Below, one piece after another: positions 54,297 through 63,417 of a stretch of DNA of 64,000 bases (its first letter is position 1; each line of letters opens with the position of its first letter). The translations under genes and the position numbers were made by a program. Source of the DNA: CAYWPG01 sp964460035 (GTDB lineage Bacteria > Pseudomonadota > Gammaproteobacteria > Nitrococcales > AK92); NCBI GenBank assembly GCA_964460035.1, contig CAYWPG010000004.1, positions 74,850 through 138,849 on the forward strand, read 5' to 3'. The notes under the pieces are model-generated. The model saw only the letters and a program-made list of their open reading frames with translations. It was not told the origin of the DNA and did not search any database.

Positions 54297-55301
54297 CTAG
54301 CGGTACTTGGCTCGGTCCATGAGCATAACGGCCTGCGGCTGCAGTCGACCGGCTTCCGAGACGTTGATCGGCGCGGCCTTGAACTCGCCCCATGCCTTCA
54401 GCCCCTCGTCCAGGGGGACGTTGGCGCTGGCAGGGAACTCCCGGTTGACGGCGCCGAACTGAGCTTGCACCTCAGGGCTGGCGAACCACTCCAGCAGACG
54501 CTGCGCGCCTTGCGGGTTCTTGGCATGACGGGTAATGCCGGCGCCGGAGACGTTTACATGCACGCCGTCCTGCTGCTGGTTGGCCCAGAACAGCCCCACC
54601 GGCAAATCCGGCTTGCTCGCGATCAGGCGGCCATAGTAGTAGGTGTTGGCAATAGCGACGTCGCACTGTCCGGCTGCGATGGCTTCGAGCAGGGCGGTGT
54701 CGTTGGCGAACGGCGGCGCAGCTAGATTGGCCACCCAGCCTCGCACGATCTGCTCCGTGCGCTCCTGCCCTTCGCTGGCGATCATGGTCGCTACCAGCGA
54801 CTGGTTATAAACCGAGTTGGAGGTGCGCATGCACAACCGGCCCTTCCAGCGGGGGTCCGCTAGTCCGGCATAGGTATCCAGCTCTTCGGGTTTGACGCGC
54901 TCGGTGCTGTAGAAGATCGTGCGAGCCCGCACCGACAAGCCGAACCAGCGGTTCTGCGGATCGCGCAGGTGTTGGGGGATGTTCTTCTGCAGCGTTTCCG
55001 ACTCGACTGGCCGCAGCACTCCGGCTTCGGCGGCTTGCCAGAGGTTGCCCGCATCGACAGTGATCAGCATGTCGGCCGGGGTATTGCGGCCTTCGGCGCG
55101 CAACCGGGCCAGCAGCGGTTCCGCTCGGTCGGTGATGTAGCGGATCTGGATGCCGGTCTCTTCGGTGAAGCGGTCGAACAACGGCTTGATGAGATGCTCT
55201 TGGCGAGCCGAGTACACCGTGACGACATCGGCGGCGTGTACAGGCACGGTGACGGCTAGGGAAACCGCGGCCACGAACAGCGAGCGGAGCGTTTTGCTCA
55301 T
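54297..55301 (-). CDS. fbpA: Iron(III)-binding periplasmic protein
   Basis: 334-residue substrate-binding protein. Signal peptide MSKTLRSLFVAAVSLAVTVPVHA, mature ADVVTVYSARQEHLIKPLF. The Tyr-rich NTYYYGRLI near the C-terminal half is the ferric-iron-binding motif of the FbpA/FutA class. ATG at 55301 is preferred over 55307 because AAGG is 7 bases ahead of it. 31 bases before fbpB, one operon behind a Fur box. Confidence 0.93.
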   Translation of the reverse strand: MSKTLRSLFVAAVSLAVTVPVHAADVVTVYSARQEHLIKPLFDRFTEETGIQIRYITDRAEPLLARLRAEGRNTPADMLITVDAGNLWQAAEAGVLRPVESETLQKNIPQHLRDPQNRWFGLSVRARTIFYSTERVKPEELDTYAGLADPRWKGRLCMRTSNSVYNQSLVATMIASEGQERTEQIVRGWVANLAAPPFANDTALLEAIAAGQCDVAIANTYYYGRLIASKPDLPVGLFWANQQQDGVHVNVSGAGITRHAKNPQGAQRLLEWFASPEVQAQFGAVNREFPASANVPLDEGLKAWGEFKAAPINVSEAGRLQPQAVMLMDRAKYR

Positions 55302-55350
55302 TTTCATGCCTTATCTGCCAAAGGTAGGAAAGACGAATATCATTGCTGCT

Positions 55351-55369
55351 GTCAATGATAATCATTCTT
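55351..55369 (-). promoter_or_regulatory. Fur box upstream of fbpA
   Basis: Core AATGATAATCATT (55354-55366) is a perfect palindrome and matches most of the 19-base Fur consensus. 50 bases upstream of the fbpA start, so iron repression of fbpAB is expected. Confidence 0.85.
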
Positions 55370-55437
55370 ATTAATGGCTGACAAGCACTGCGATAGAGGC
55401 TTTTTGATATCGATCGCGTTAGCCACGAATGCCTCGC

Positions 55438-56667
55438 TCAGAGTTTGCAGGCACGCGCTTGCGCAAGCTCCGGCAGATCGTCTCCCAGGCCCATCGCATG
55501 CCGCATGTACAGCGCCTTGGCCGGGGGCAGCCGTTCGGTCAATTCCAGGCCCAGCGTACGCAGTCCTACCACCAGCGGGTTACGGGTGCCGAATAGCAGA
55601 TGGAAGCCATCCATAGCGCGCTGCATAAGCAGGTTATCGCCTTTGCGCCAGCGCTCGTAGCGCCGCAGCGCCGCTACGCCGCCAATATCGCGCCCGCGCG
55701 CAGCCGTTTCGAGAATGGTCTGTGCCAGGGCCGCTGCATCGAGAAAGCCAAGGTTGGCGCCCTGGCCGGCGAGCGGATGGATGACGTGAGCCGCATCGCC
55801 AATCAGTGCGACGCGCGGCGCCACGTAGCGGTGGGCATGCTGCCGCCGCAGCGGGAAGGCAGCCCGTTCGCCCACCGTGAGCACTTGCCCGAGCATGCCG
55901 AACGAAGCCGCGGAGAGCTCTTCGCAGAAGCGATCCGCATCGAGCGAGAGCAAACGCTCCCGCTCCTTCTCCGGCACCGACCAAACGATAGAGCAGCGCC
56001 CATCGGATAGCGGCAGGAAGGCAAGCGGTCCGCCGGGCAGAAAGCGCTGACGGGCAATCTCCCGATGCGGCCGTTCCGTGCTGATCACCCCGACGATGCC
56101 GACTTGACCGTAGCTGCCCGCGTCGCAGCCTATACCGGCCAAGTCGCGTACCGGCGAGGCGGCGCCGTCGGCTCCCACCAGCAGCCGAGTGAGAATCTCG
56201 CGCCCATCGTCCAGTACCAGCTTGATATGGCGCTCGCGCTCCGGCCGCAGCTCGCGGATTGCGGCGGGAATGAACAAGTCTATGTTCGCCGCATCGCTGA
56301 CCCGGTCGTAGAGCACGGTCTGAATCAGCAGGTTCTCAACGATGTGTCCCAGGTGCGGTGCGGCTATATCCGCCCCGTCAAAGCGCAGCACCGCCGACGA
56401 CTCGCTGTCGCGTACCTCGATCTCGCGAAAGGGGCTTGCGCGCGCGGTCGCGATATCCTCCCAGCATCCGAGTGCCTGCAAAATCCGCTCGGAGGCGATG
56501 CTCACGGCGATAACACGCAGCTCGTACTCGTCGCCCCCGCGCCAGCGCCGCAGCCGCTGCGGCTCCACCAGCGCTACCCGCAGGTCGCTATCGCGCAGCG
56601 CAGCGGCCAGCGTCAGCCCCGCCATGCCGCCGCCATGAATCACCACATCGTATTGGCCGTCGCTCAT
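55438..56667 (-). CDS. ubiI: UbiH/UbiI-family FAD monooxygenase (UbiI-like)
   Basis: 409-residue flavin hydroxylase of ubiquinone synthesis, probably the C5 hydroxylase UbiI (VisC). FAD loop VVIHGGGMAGLTLAAAL, second FAD motif ALIGDAAHVIHPLAGQGANLG. ATG overlaps the end of ubiH by four bases, so translation is coupled. Ring-position specificity is assigned from order (ubiH then ubiI), not from sequence. Confidence 0.88.
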   Translation of the reverse strand: MSDGQYDVVIHGGGMAGLTLAAALRDSDLRVALVEPQRLRRWRGGDEYELRVIAVSIASERILQALGCWEDIATARASPFREIEVRDSESSAVLRFDGADIAAPHLGHIVENLLIQTVLYDRVSDAANIDLFIPAAIRELRPERERHIKLVLDDGREILTRLLVGADGAASPVRDLAGIGCDAGSYGQVGIVGVISTERPHREIARQRFLPGGPLAFLPLSDGRCSIVWSVPEKERERLLSLDADRFCEELSAASFGMLGQVLTVGERAAFPLRRQHAHRYVAPRVALIGDAAHVIHPLAGQGANLGFLDAAALAQTILETAARGRDIGGVAALRRYERWRKGDNLLMQRAMDGFHLLFGTRNPLVVGLRTLGLELTERLPPAKALYMRHAMGLGDDLPELAQARACKL

Positions 56668-57905
56668 GCCCGCTCCTCTTGCAACGCCAGCGGCAGACCG
56701 CGAGCCAGGCGCGGCAGCCGGCCGCCTTTGCCCATTGCCTGGCGCACGAACAGCGGCTTGGCTAACGGCAGCAAGTCGAAGCCCAGCAAGCCCAGGTTGC
56801 GTGCGCCGACCAGTCCCGGCAAGGCGTTGGAGAACAAACGTATCAGTGCGTCTGTAAAGCCGGCCGTGCGGCGGTAATCGCCGCGCCGCAACTGCTCGTA
56901 GCGGTCGAGCAGTGCCGCGCGCCCGGGGTCCTCGCCCCGCTCGACGGCATCGTGCACCAGTTCGGCCAGGGTGGCCACGTCTCGCAGGGCGAGGTTGAAT
57001 CCCTGCCCAGCGACGGGGTGCAGAGTGTGGGCGGCATTGCCGATCACCACAGCACGCGGAACCGTGTAGCGCTCGGCATTCATGCTTACCAAGGGGTAAC
57101 GGGCCCGCTTGCCTACCTTCAGGAAACGCCCCAAGCGGTAGCCGAACAGCTGCTGCACCCGTGCCAGGAAGGCGTCGTCGTCCAGTGCCAGCAGCTCGTC
57201 GGCTTCATTGGCCGGCACGGTCCAGATCAGCGCGCAGCGGCCCGCTTCGGCGGGCAGCAGCGCCATTGGCCCGCCGCGCGTGAAGCGCTCGTAGGCGCGG
57301 CCTTGATGCGAGCGCTCCGGCGTGAGGTTCGTGACTATGGCCACCTGGCCATAGTCGACGAGCTTGACGCCTACACCCAGGCGCTCGCGCGTTGTGGAGC
57401 GCGCGCCGTCCGCGACCACCAGCAAGCGCGCCTTCTTGACGAGTGCCTGCTCGCCGTGTTCGATCCGCGCTACTACGCCGGTGGGATCGATCTCGAACTC
57501 CGCCAGTCGTGCCGGGCAGAGAAAGTCGCAGTTCGGTGCGGCCGCAGCGCGGGCCGGCAACACGTCGCCGAGCTGGCGGTTGCTTACCACGTAGCCCAGC
57601 GCTTCCATGCGAAACTCCTCGGCATGCATGCGCGCAAAACCGAAGCGGCCTTGGTCGGAGACGTGAATCTCGCGAATAGGCGTGGTGTGGCCGCGCAGCT
57701 CCGGCCATATCCCGGTAGCTTCGAAAACGGCGCGGGTGGTGGGTGCCAGCGCCGTGGTGCGGTCGTCATAACTGGGTTGGGAGTCCGCGACCGGCGGCAC
57801 GGGTTCCACCAGCCCGATCCTTACCGGACCGTCTGCCAGCGCGCACGCGAGGCTGGCGCCTACCAGCCCGCCGCCCACGATCAGCAAGTCATAGTCGAAG
57901 TTCAT
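56664..57905 (-). CDS. ubiH: 2-octaprenyl-6-methoxyphenol hydroxylase UbiH
   Basis: 413-residue FAD monooxygenase, C1 hydroxylation in ubiquinone synthesis. FAD loop LLIVGGGLVGASLACAL, ATTRAVFEATGIW-type region, and VVIGNAAHTLHPVAGQGFNL. Follows pepP by 6 bases and overlaps ubiI by 4; the pepP-ubiH-ubiI order is standard in Gammaproteobacteria. Confidence 0.93.
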   Translation of the reverse strand: MNFDYDLLIVGGGLVGASLACALADGPVRIGLVEPVPPVADSQPSYDDRTTALAPTTRAVFEATGIWPELRGHTTPIREIHVSDQGRFGFARMHAEEFRMEALGYVVSNRQLGDVLPARAAAAPNCDFLCPARLAEFEIDPTGVVARIEHGEQALVKKARLLVVADGARSTTRERLGVGVKLVDYGQVAIVTNLTPERSHQGRAYERFTRGGPMALLPAEAGRCALIWTVPANEADELLALDDDAFLARVQQLFGYRLGRFLKVGKRARYPLVSMNAERYTVPRAVVIGNAAHTLHPVAGQGFNLALRDVATLAELVHDAVERGEDPGRAALLDRYEQLRRGDYRRTAGFTDALIRLFSNALPGLVGARNLGLLGFDLLPLAKPLFVRQAMGKGGRLPRLARGLPLALQEERA

Positions 57906-57911
57906 CGCCGC

Positions 57912-59219
57912 CTAGCCACCGCGCATGATCGCTTCGATATCGGCGATGCTCTTGGGCGCGTCGCGGCTCAAGACTTCGTTGCCGTTCTTGGTAACCAGCA
58001 CGTCGTCTTCGATGCGCACGCCGATGTTCCACCAGCGCTCGTCGACTCCTTCGCTGCCGGCAGCGATATACAGGCCCGGCTCCACCGTCGTCACCATGCC
58101 TGGTTCGAGCAGACGCCACTCGCCGTCGATCTTGTAATCGCCCACATCGTGCACGTCCATGCCCAGCCAGTGCCCCGTGCGGTGCATGAAGAAGCGCTTG
58201 TAGCTCTCGGTTTCCAAAACCGTGTCGACGCTGCCGGCGAGAATCCCCAGGTCGACCAGTCCTTGCGCCAGCACACGGGTCGCCGCCTCATGCGCCATGT
58301 TCCAGTGGTTGCCGGGCACGGTGGCGGCAATAGCGGCCTCCTGGGCGGCCAGCACGATCTCGTAGATCGCTCGCTGCTCCCCGGTAAACCGGCCGTTCAC
58401 CGGAAAGGTGCGCGTAATGTCGGCCGCGTAGTAGTCCAGCTCCATACCGGCGTCGATGAGCAGCAGATCGCCATCGCGCAGCGGGGCGTTGTTGTTTATG
58501 TAGTGCAGAATGCAGCCATTGGCGCCGCCGCCCACGATGGGCGAGTACGCCGGCCAGCCGTTGTAGCGGCGATAAAGGGCTTGGAACTCGGCCTCGATCT
58601 CGTACTCGTACATGCCCGGCCGGCAGATTTCCATGGCCCGGCGGTGAGCCTGCGCGCTAAGCTCGGCGGCGCGGCGCATCACGGCAATTTCGGCGGCGCT
58701 CTTGAACAGCCGCATCTCGTGCAGGTGGTGCGCCAACGACACGATCTCATTGGGCGCGCGCGCGCCCAGGCGGGTCTGGCTGCGCAGGTGATTGACCCAG
58801 CCGATCACTCGGTGGTCGAACTCGAAGTCCACCCCCATGGTGTAGAACAGCTTGTCGGCGCCCTCTATGAGCCCCGGCAGAATGTCGTCTATGTCGTCGA
58901 TGGGGAAGGAGTCGTCGGCGCCGTAGTCGCGGCAGGCGCCTTCCTGGCCGGCACGCGGGCCGTCCCAGATCTCGCGGGCCGGATCGCGCTCCCGGCAGAA
59001 GAGGATGTACTCGCCGTGGGGGCGGCCCGGAACCAGCACGATGACCGCTTCCGGCTCGGCGAAACCCGACAGATAGTAAAAGTCGCTATCCTGACGGTAG
59101 GGGTAGTATGCATCGCGGTTGCGCAGCCGCTCCGGGGCGGCCGGCACCACGGCCACGCTGCGCGGCCCCATGATGCGCATGAGCTCGGTGCGCCGCTTCT
59201 TGAATTCCGCTTGATCCAT
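57912..59219 (-). CDS. pepP: Xaa-Pro aminopeptidase
   Basis: 435-residue metallopeptidase releasing residues N-terminal to proline. Pita-bread metal ligands: LLIDAGMELDYYAADITRTFPV (two Asp), HWLGMDVHDVG (His), TTVEPGLY (Glu) and GVRIEDDVLV (Glu). N-terminal DSDFYYLSGFAEPEAV is typical. Separated from ygfB by 132 bases. Confidence 0.95.
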   Translation of the reverse strand: MDQAEFKKRRTELMRIMGPRSVAVVPAAPERLRNRDAYYPYRQDSDFYYLSGFAEPEAVIVLVPGRPHGEYILFCRERDPAREIWDGPRAGQEGACRDYGADDSFPIDDIDDILPGLIEGADKLFYTMGVDFEFDHRVIGWVNHLRSQTRLGARAPNEIVSLAHHLHEMRLFKSAAEIAVMRRAAELSAQAHRRAMEICRPGMYEYEIEAEFQALYRRYNGWPAYSPIVGGGANGCILHYINNNAPLRDGDLLLIDAGMELDYYAADITRTFPVNGRFTGEQRAIYEIVLAAQEAAIAATVPGNHWNMAHEAATRVLAQGLVDLGILAGSVDTVLETESYKRFFMHRTGHWLGMDVHDVGDYKIDGEWRLLEPGMVTTVEPGLYIAAGSEGVDERWWNIGVRIEDDVLVTKNGNEVLSRDAPKSIADIEAIMRGG

Positions 59220-59351
59220 AGTGACTCCGATTACGCGCCGTATGCGCGACCATCAGCCAGACGAGGCCCTAGGGCTTCCACGCCGTTCCGTTACGCCGCC
59301 GCCCGGAGGTTTGTCGGCTGCAGCGGCAAGCGCTGCGGTCGAAAGCAGGCC

Positions 59352-59927
59352 TTAATGTAACGTTCGGCCGGGCGGGGGCTGCACATTCGGTTTCGCTTGC
59401 GGCCGCAACGACTCCATGATCAGCAAAGCCGCCATGCGCACGTACTCGACCAACTGTGCGTAGGCCTGCTCGTTTTCTTCTTCGGCCTCCGGATTGATCT
59501 CGACTTGTGCGATTTCGCCCAGGTCGCGCAGTGCTTCGCGTACCTCGGCAGGCAGCTTGACGTCGGGCTTGAGCGCGCTCAGCCCCATGCCGTACAGGAA
59601 TCCGTCGCACCAGCGTCCCAGCGCCTCGGCTCGTACGCCGATGGGCGCGCTGTCGGCCGGCAGCAGCAGTTCGAAACTCAGATTGCTATCCTCCATCTGC
59701 GCGACGGTTCGCTCGAACAGCTGACTGAGTTCCGCCAGACAGACCTGTGCCGGCTCTCCTTTGGGCTGCGTGTCCACCAGCACTTGGGCAATCCAGGCTG
59801 CCGGCTTGACCGGCTCCGGGGCGCTCAACATGCCGCACAACATACCGTGAGTCTGAGCCGCGTCGAACTCGGCATCGACGCCTGCCAACGCGCTCTCGAC
59901 CCGGTCGAACGCATCATTGCCTTGCAT
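59352..59927 (-). CDS. ygfB: UPF0149 protein YgfB
   Basis: 191-residue YgfB/YecA-family protein. GMLCGMLSAP near the N-terminus, GRWCDGFLYGMGLS and YAQLVEYVRMAALLI are family hallmarks. In Pseudomonas YgfB affects beta-lactamase regulation through AlpA; whether that holds here is unknown. Divergent from the coiled-coil and zapA genes. Confidence 0.9.
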   Translation of the reverse strand: MQGNDAFDRVESALAGVDAEFDAAQTHGMLCGMLSAPEPVKPAAWIAQVLVDTQPKGEPAQVCLAELSQLFERTVAQMEDSNLSFELLLPADSAPIGVRAEALGRWCDGFLYGMGLSALKPDVKLPAEVREALRDLGEIAQVEINPEAEEENEQAYAQLVEYVRMAALLIMESLRPQAKPNVQPPPGRTLH

Positions 59928-60207
59928 AGTCCTTCACACCCACGGACACTTAGTTGCTGGACAATCTATCCTATCATTGTCAGTGTGCCACCAGCACGCT
60001 GCTGCGGCTGTATGGATGGAGCTATGGGGCGGATTGCGTCTTCCAAGGGGGAGCCGAAAGTATCGCGGCTTCCCGCGCTGGAGGGCGGCATCCCGCCGGG
60101 CCCGCGTCGCACGCGCCCACGAAACGGAACGGCAGGCTGCGCAGCTCCCTGGTGAGCTGAACATGGCCAGGACAGACTCGTTCAGTGTTTCAGTCAAGGG
60201 TAGACAG

Positions 60208-60423
60208 GTGAACGATTCTATTCACGAACAGGTACGGCTGCTCGAGCAGCGAGTCGACGCCCTGATCAGCCGCTGCGCGCGCCTGGAGGCGGAGAATCAG
60301 ATGCTCCGGCAGTCTCAAGATGCTCTGACGGCGGAGCGGGCAGCCCTGCTGGAGAAGAACGAGCAGGCTCGCTCGCGCATCGAGGCCATGATCAGCCGGC
60401 TCAAGGCTATGGAGCAGCATTAG
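60208..60423 (+). CDS. Small coiled-coil protein (TIGR02449 family)
   Basis: 71 residues, almost wholly one alpha-helical heptad run (LLEQRVDALISRCARLEAENQMLRQ in part, ending RSRIEAMISRLKAMEQH). This family always sits next to zapA in Gammaproteobacteria and may act with it in division. GTG at 60208 gives the family's usual length; ATG at 60163 would add 15 residues. 37 bases before zapA. Confidence 0.85.
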   Translation: MNDSIHEQVRLLEQRVDALISRCARLEAENQMLRQSQDALTAERAALLEKNEQARSRIEAMISRLKAMEQH

Positions 60424-60460
60424 CCGGCGCCTAACATCAACCCCCTTAGAGCTTCGAAGT

Positions 60461-60754
60461 ATGGTTATCCCGGTCAAGGTCAACATTCTCGACAAGGAGT
60501 TCCTGGTTGCCTGCCCTGAAGAGGAAAAGGATGAGCTGCTGGCTTCGGCGGCCTACCTCAACCGCAAGATGCGGGAGATCCGCGACAGCGGCAAAGTCAT
60601 CGGGATGGAACGTATTGCGGTGATGGCCGCCCTGAACATCACCCATGAGCTGCTGCGCGCGCGCGCTGGCGGGGAAGCCGGTTTCGAGGACACGCGCCGC
60701 CGCCTGGAGATCATTACCGCCAAGCTGGAGGCGGCGATTGGCGAGCGGCAGTAA
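60461..60754 (+). CDS. zapA: Cell division protein ZapA
   Basis: 97-residue FtsZ-bundling factor. N-terminal VKVNILDKEFLVACPEEEKDEL and the helical AVMAALNITHELLRAR match. Precedes the 6S RNA, as in most Gammaproteobacteria. Confidence 0.94.
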   Translation: MVIPVKVNILDKEFLVACPEEEKDELLASAAYLNRKMREIRDSGKVIGMERIAVMAALNITHELLRARAGGEAGFEDTRRRLEIITAKLEAAIGERQ

Positions 60755-60853
60755 TTGTGAGCTTCTTCACTTTTATTTTCGCGCCGAAGCCACTAGCCTT
60801 TAAGTACGGTTTCGCTGGACGCCGCGCACGCGGCACGGCATGATCAGGTTACG

Positions 60854-61038
60854 GGCATTCCCTGCGGTGTTCGAGGTCGGGCCTAGTGTTCTTGAGCCGA
60901 TACCTGTCGCCAGGGAACACCTAATCGGCGGCCGGTGAGCATGTCCGCTACGGCGGGAAGCCTAAGGCGCCGAGTGGTCTTCCCACCTGAACCTGAGGGT
61001 TCAAGGGCGAATCCCGCACGGCACAGGCGGGGAATGCC
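60854..61038 (+). ncRNA. ssrS: 6S RNA
   Basis: Closing stem GGCATTCCC (60854-60862) with GGGGAATGCC (61029-61038). Conserved blocks include GAGCCGAT, CGGTGAGCATG, GAAGCCT and the CCTGAACCTGAGGGTTCAAGGG hairpin seen in gammaproteobacterial 6S RNA, which mimics an open promoter and holds sigma-70 RNA polymerase. About 185 nucleotides, placed between zapA and the 5-FCL gene as expected; probably cotranscribed with the latter. Confidence 0.95.
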
Positions 61039-61073
61039 TCTTCTAACTTGATCGCAGCCATGCAGTCTTCGTA

Positions 61074-61670
61074 GTGACCGACTCCAAGAATGCGCTCCGC
61101 CGCCATCTGCGGCAACGCCGGCGCGACCTGCCGCCGCGCATCCGTTCTCAGGCGGCCGAAGCCGTGGCCCGCCAGCTTAGCGCCACTTCCATCTTTCGCC
61201 GTAGTCGGCGCATTGCCGCTTATCTTGCCGTAGGCGGCGAGCTAGATCTTGCGCCTTTGCTGCAACGGGCGCTGGCGCATGGCAAGCAGGTGTATCTGCC
61301 ATGTCTGGCCGGGCGAGGCGCACCTTACCTGCTGTTCCGTCGCTACCGGGGTCCGAGCGAGCGCATGCGCCGCAACCGCTTCGGTATACTCGAACCGGCG
61401 CGCGGACCGCTGCTGGGAGCCAGGCAGCTCGATCTGGTGCTGGCGCCGCTGGTGGCATTCGACGGCAGAGGTAACCGCTTAGGGATGGGGGGCGGTTTCT
61501 ACGACCGCACGTTCGCCTTTCTGCCGCAGCGCTTGCGTTGGCGCAAGCCGCGCCTGATAGGAGTGGCCTACAGCTTCCAGGAAGTGCCGGAGCTGGTCGC
61601 GGAGCCGTGGGACGTAGGCTTGTGGGCCTGCGTTACGGAGCGCGGCATGCGTTACTTCGCCCGTCCATAA
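61074..61670 (+). CDS. fau: 5-formyltetrahydrofolate cyclo-ligase
   Basis: 198-residue enzyme (YgfA) recycling 5-formyl-THF. NALRRHLRQRRRDLPP at the N-terminus and the folate/ATP site LVAFDGRGNRLGMGGGFYDRTFA are diagnostic. GTG start. Directly after 6S RNA, which in E. coli is processed from a joint transcript. Confidence 0.93.
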   Translation: MTDSKNALRRHLRQRRRDLPPRIRSQAAEAVARQLSATSIFRRSRRIAAYLAVGGELDLAPLLQRALAHGKQVYLPCLAGRGAPYLLFRRYRGPSERMRRNRFGILEPARGPLLGARQLDLVLAPLVAFDGRGNRLGMGGGFYDRTFAFLPQRLRWRKPRLIGVAYSFQEVPELVAEPWDVGLWACVTERGMRYFARP

Positions 61671-61689
61671 AGATACTAAGGATAACTGG

Positions 61690-62148
61690 ATGAATTACTG
61701 GCTGATGAAGTCCGAACCCGATGTGTTCGGCATCGACGATCTGATGCGCCGGCCCAACGGGACCGAACCCTGGGACGGTGTGCGCAACTACCAGGCGCGT
61801 AACATGATGCGCGACCAGATGCGGGTGGGGGACTTGGTGTTCTTCTACCACTCTAACACCAAGGTGCCGGGTATCGTCGGTATCGCCGAGGTTGCCTCGG
61901 AAGCTTATCCCGACCCCACGCAGTTCGACCCGGAGAGCAAGTACTACGACCCCAAGAGCGATCCGGAGAATCCGCGTTGGTACTTGGTGGACGTGAAGTT
62001 CCGCGAGCGTTTTCCGCGCACTATCAGTCTGAATGAGCTCAAGGCGCAGCCGGGCCTGGCGAATATGCCATTGGTTCGGCGCGGGAACCGACTGTCGGTG
62101 ATGCCGGTAACGAAGGAAGAGTGGGATCTGATTTGCGGCTTGTTGTAG
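61690..62148 (+). CDS. EVE-domain protein
   Basis: 152-residue stand-alone EVE protein (PUA-like, thymocyte nuclear protein 1 type), predicted to bind modified bases. NYWLMKSEPDVFGIDDL, GVRNYQARNMMRDQMRVGD and FYHSNTKVPGIVGIAEV are the family core. 19 bases after fau, likely the same transcript. Confidence 0.92.
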   Translation: MNYWLMKSEPDVFGIDDLMRRPNGTEPWDGVRNYQARNMMRDQMRVGDLVFFYHSNTKVPGIVGIAEVASEAYPDPTQFDPESKYYDPKSDPENPRWYLVDVKFRERFPRTISLNELKAQPGLANMPLVRRGNRLSVMPVTKEEWDLICGLL

Positions 62149-62301
62149 CCAGTGCCGGAGTTCGTTGGCTGTCGTGCGGTGTGCGTGATCCAAGCTGAGC
62201 ATGGGATGATGGGCGCGAGACGCGGCGCGCAGGAGCAGGCTGGCGGACGCGCGGGCGCGATCTTGTTTCTAGAAAGGGGGCGTCGGACTTGGAAGCGCGC
62301 A

Positions 62302-63072
62302 TTAACGCACCGAGCGGCTTGGCCGGCCGGTCCCGAGCGGGCGCTGCAATCTCTGCATGCCCCACCGCACCGCGGCCAGCAGCACGCCGAACCATCCCAG
62401 CGTGACGCCCGCCAATAGTACCGACAGCGCGCCGAACAAGTCCGGTGCCTTGAGCAGTGTGGTCATCAGCGACTCCTGGTAGTAGAAGAACCACTGCTCT
62501 CCCGGCGGAAACACGAGCTCGTGCAACGCATTGAAAACGTCTTCGGCGCCATAGAGAACGATACCGATACCGCCAAGCGCTACGATAGTGCCGCTGGCAA
62601 GCAGTACGCGCAGTGGCGAGGGCGGTGGCAGACGCAGCCGCCACATGGCGGCCACACTTGCCGCCAGCAGCGCGATCATCAGATGCGCCATGCCCCGCAG
62701 CGAGTCGATCAGGCGCGCTACGGACTCCAGGTGCACTCGCTCCGGTTCGCGCAGCAAAGGGTGACGCTCGCCGCTGGCCGTTACGTAGCTCAGCTCGGCC
62801 AAGCCCTCGCCGCCATGATTTATGGCTCGGAGCATCTGGGCGAAGAGCGTGTGGCGCTGTTCGCGGTCGGTGGTCTCGAATCCGCGCTTATAGTAATTTT
62901 CGGGGCCGAAACGATCGATGTGCTCATCTATCGCCAGCACTTCGTACCAGAGAGGGTAGAGAAAATTCACCTGGCTCAGGCTCTGCCAAGCCAGGTACAA
63001 TGCGGTCCCGAACAAAGACACCACGAACAGGATGCCAATGCCGGCAGCGAGCGCGGTCCTATAGGCAGCCAT
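62302..63072 (-). CDS. DUF1461/Lit-like integral membrane protein
   Basis: About 256 residues with helices near residues 6-30, 130-150, 160-180 and two at the C-terminus. HELVFPPGEQWFFYYQESLMTTLLKAPDLF fits the DUF1461 pattern H-x3-FP-x4-W-x-F then P-x-x-F. Some members (Lit) are lipoprotein intramolecular transacylases in Gram-positive bacteria; function in Proteobacteria is unknown. ATG at 63072 used; a TTG at 63084 overlaps the slyX stop. Confidence 0.65.
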   Translation of the reverse strand: MAAYRTALAAGIGILFVVSLFGTALYLAWQSLSQVNFLYPLWYEVLAIDEHIDRFGPENYYKRGFETTDREQRHTLFAQMLRAINHGGEGLAELSYVTASGERHPLLREPERVHLESVARLIDSLRGMAHLMIALLAASVAAMWRLRLPPPSPLRVLLASGTIVALGGIGIVLYGAEDVFNALHELVFPPGEQWFFYYQESLMTTLLKAPDLFGALSVLLAGVTLGWFGVLLAAVRWGMQRLQRPLGTGRPSRSVR

Positions 63073-63080
63073 GGGCGGGA

Positions 63081-63284
63081 TCAATAGTGCGGCGGCGGAG
63101 GTTCTTGCGAGGGGTCGCCAAGCTGCGGTTCGGCAAGGGCTTGCAGCCGCTGTTCGGTCACTTCCAGCCTGTTGACGAGCTGGTCGATCTCCCTCTGCTG
63201 GCGAAGAATGACCTCCTCCAGCTCCAACAGAGTCCGCTCCTGAAATGCTAACCGCGTCTCAATATCGACGAGCCGCTGGTCCAT
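63081..63284 (-). CDS. slyX: SlyX protein
   Basis: 67-residue coiled-coil protein: VDIETRLAFQERTLLELEEVI and EIDQLVNRLEVTEQRL, ending in the Pro-rich PPPPHY typical of SlyX. Function unknown. ATG at 63284 with GGGGAGG upstream. Cotranscribed with the DUF1461-like gene (8-base gap). Confidence 0.92.
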   Translation of the reverse strand: MDQRLVDIETRLAFQERTLLELEEVILRQQREIDQLVNRLEVTEQRLQALAEPQLGDPSQEPPPPHY

Positions 63285-63330
63285 ATTTCGACCTCCCCAA
63301 TGACGCCCTGCATCAGCAGCGGCAGCTTTG

Positions 63331-63344
63331 TTGACCTGCATCAA
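63331..63344 (+). promoter_or_regulatory. FNR/ANR-type box upstream of ccoN
   Basis: TTGAC-CTGC-ATCAA, one mismatch from TTGAT-N4-ATCAA. It lies 74 bases before the ccoN ATG and 47 upstream of slyX, between the divergent genes. Low-oxygen induction of cbb3 oxidase by FNR/ANR is well known. Confidence 0.75.
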
Positions 63345-63417
63345 GATCCTCGGCCTTCCCGGCTCACACAATTCCCGTGTGAACGTCTGCCTGCAAGTTA
63401 CACAGCGGATCCTTACT

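Noticed and set aside
56952..59360. An 802-codon open frame on the plus strand opposite ubiH and pepP
   Set aside because: Antisense shadow of well-conserved genes in GC-rich DNA; its residues are low-complexity and match no family.
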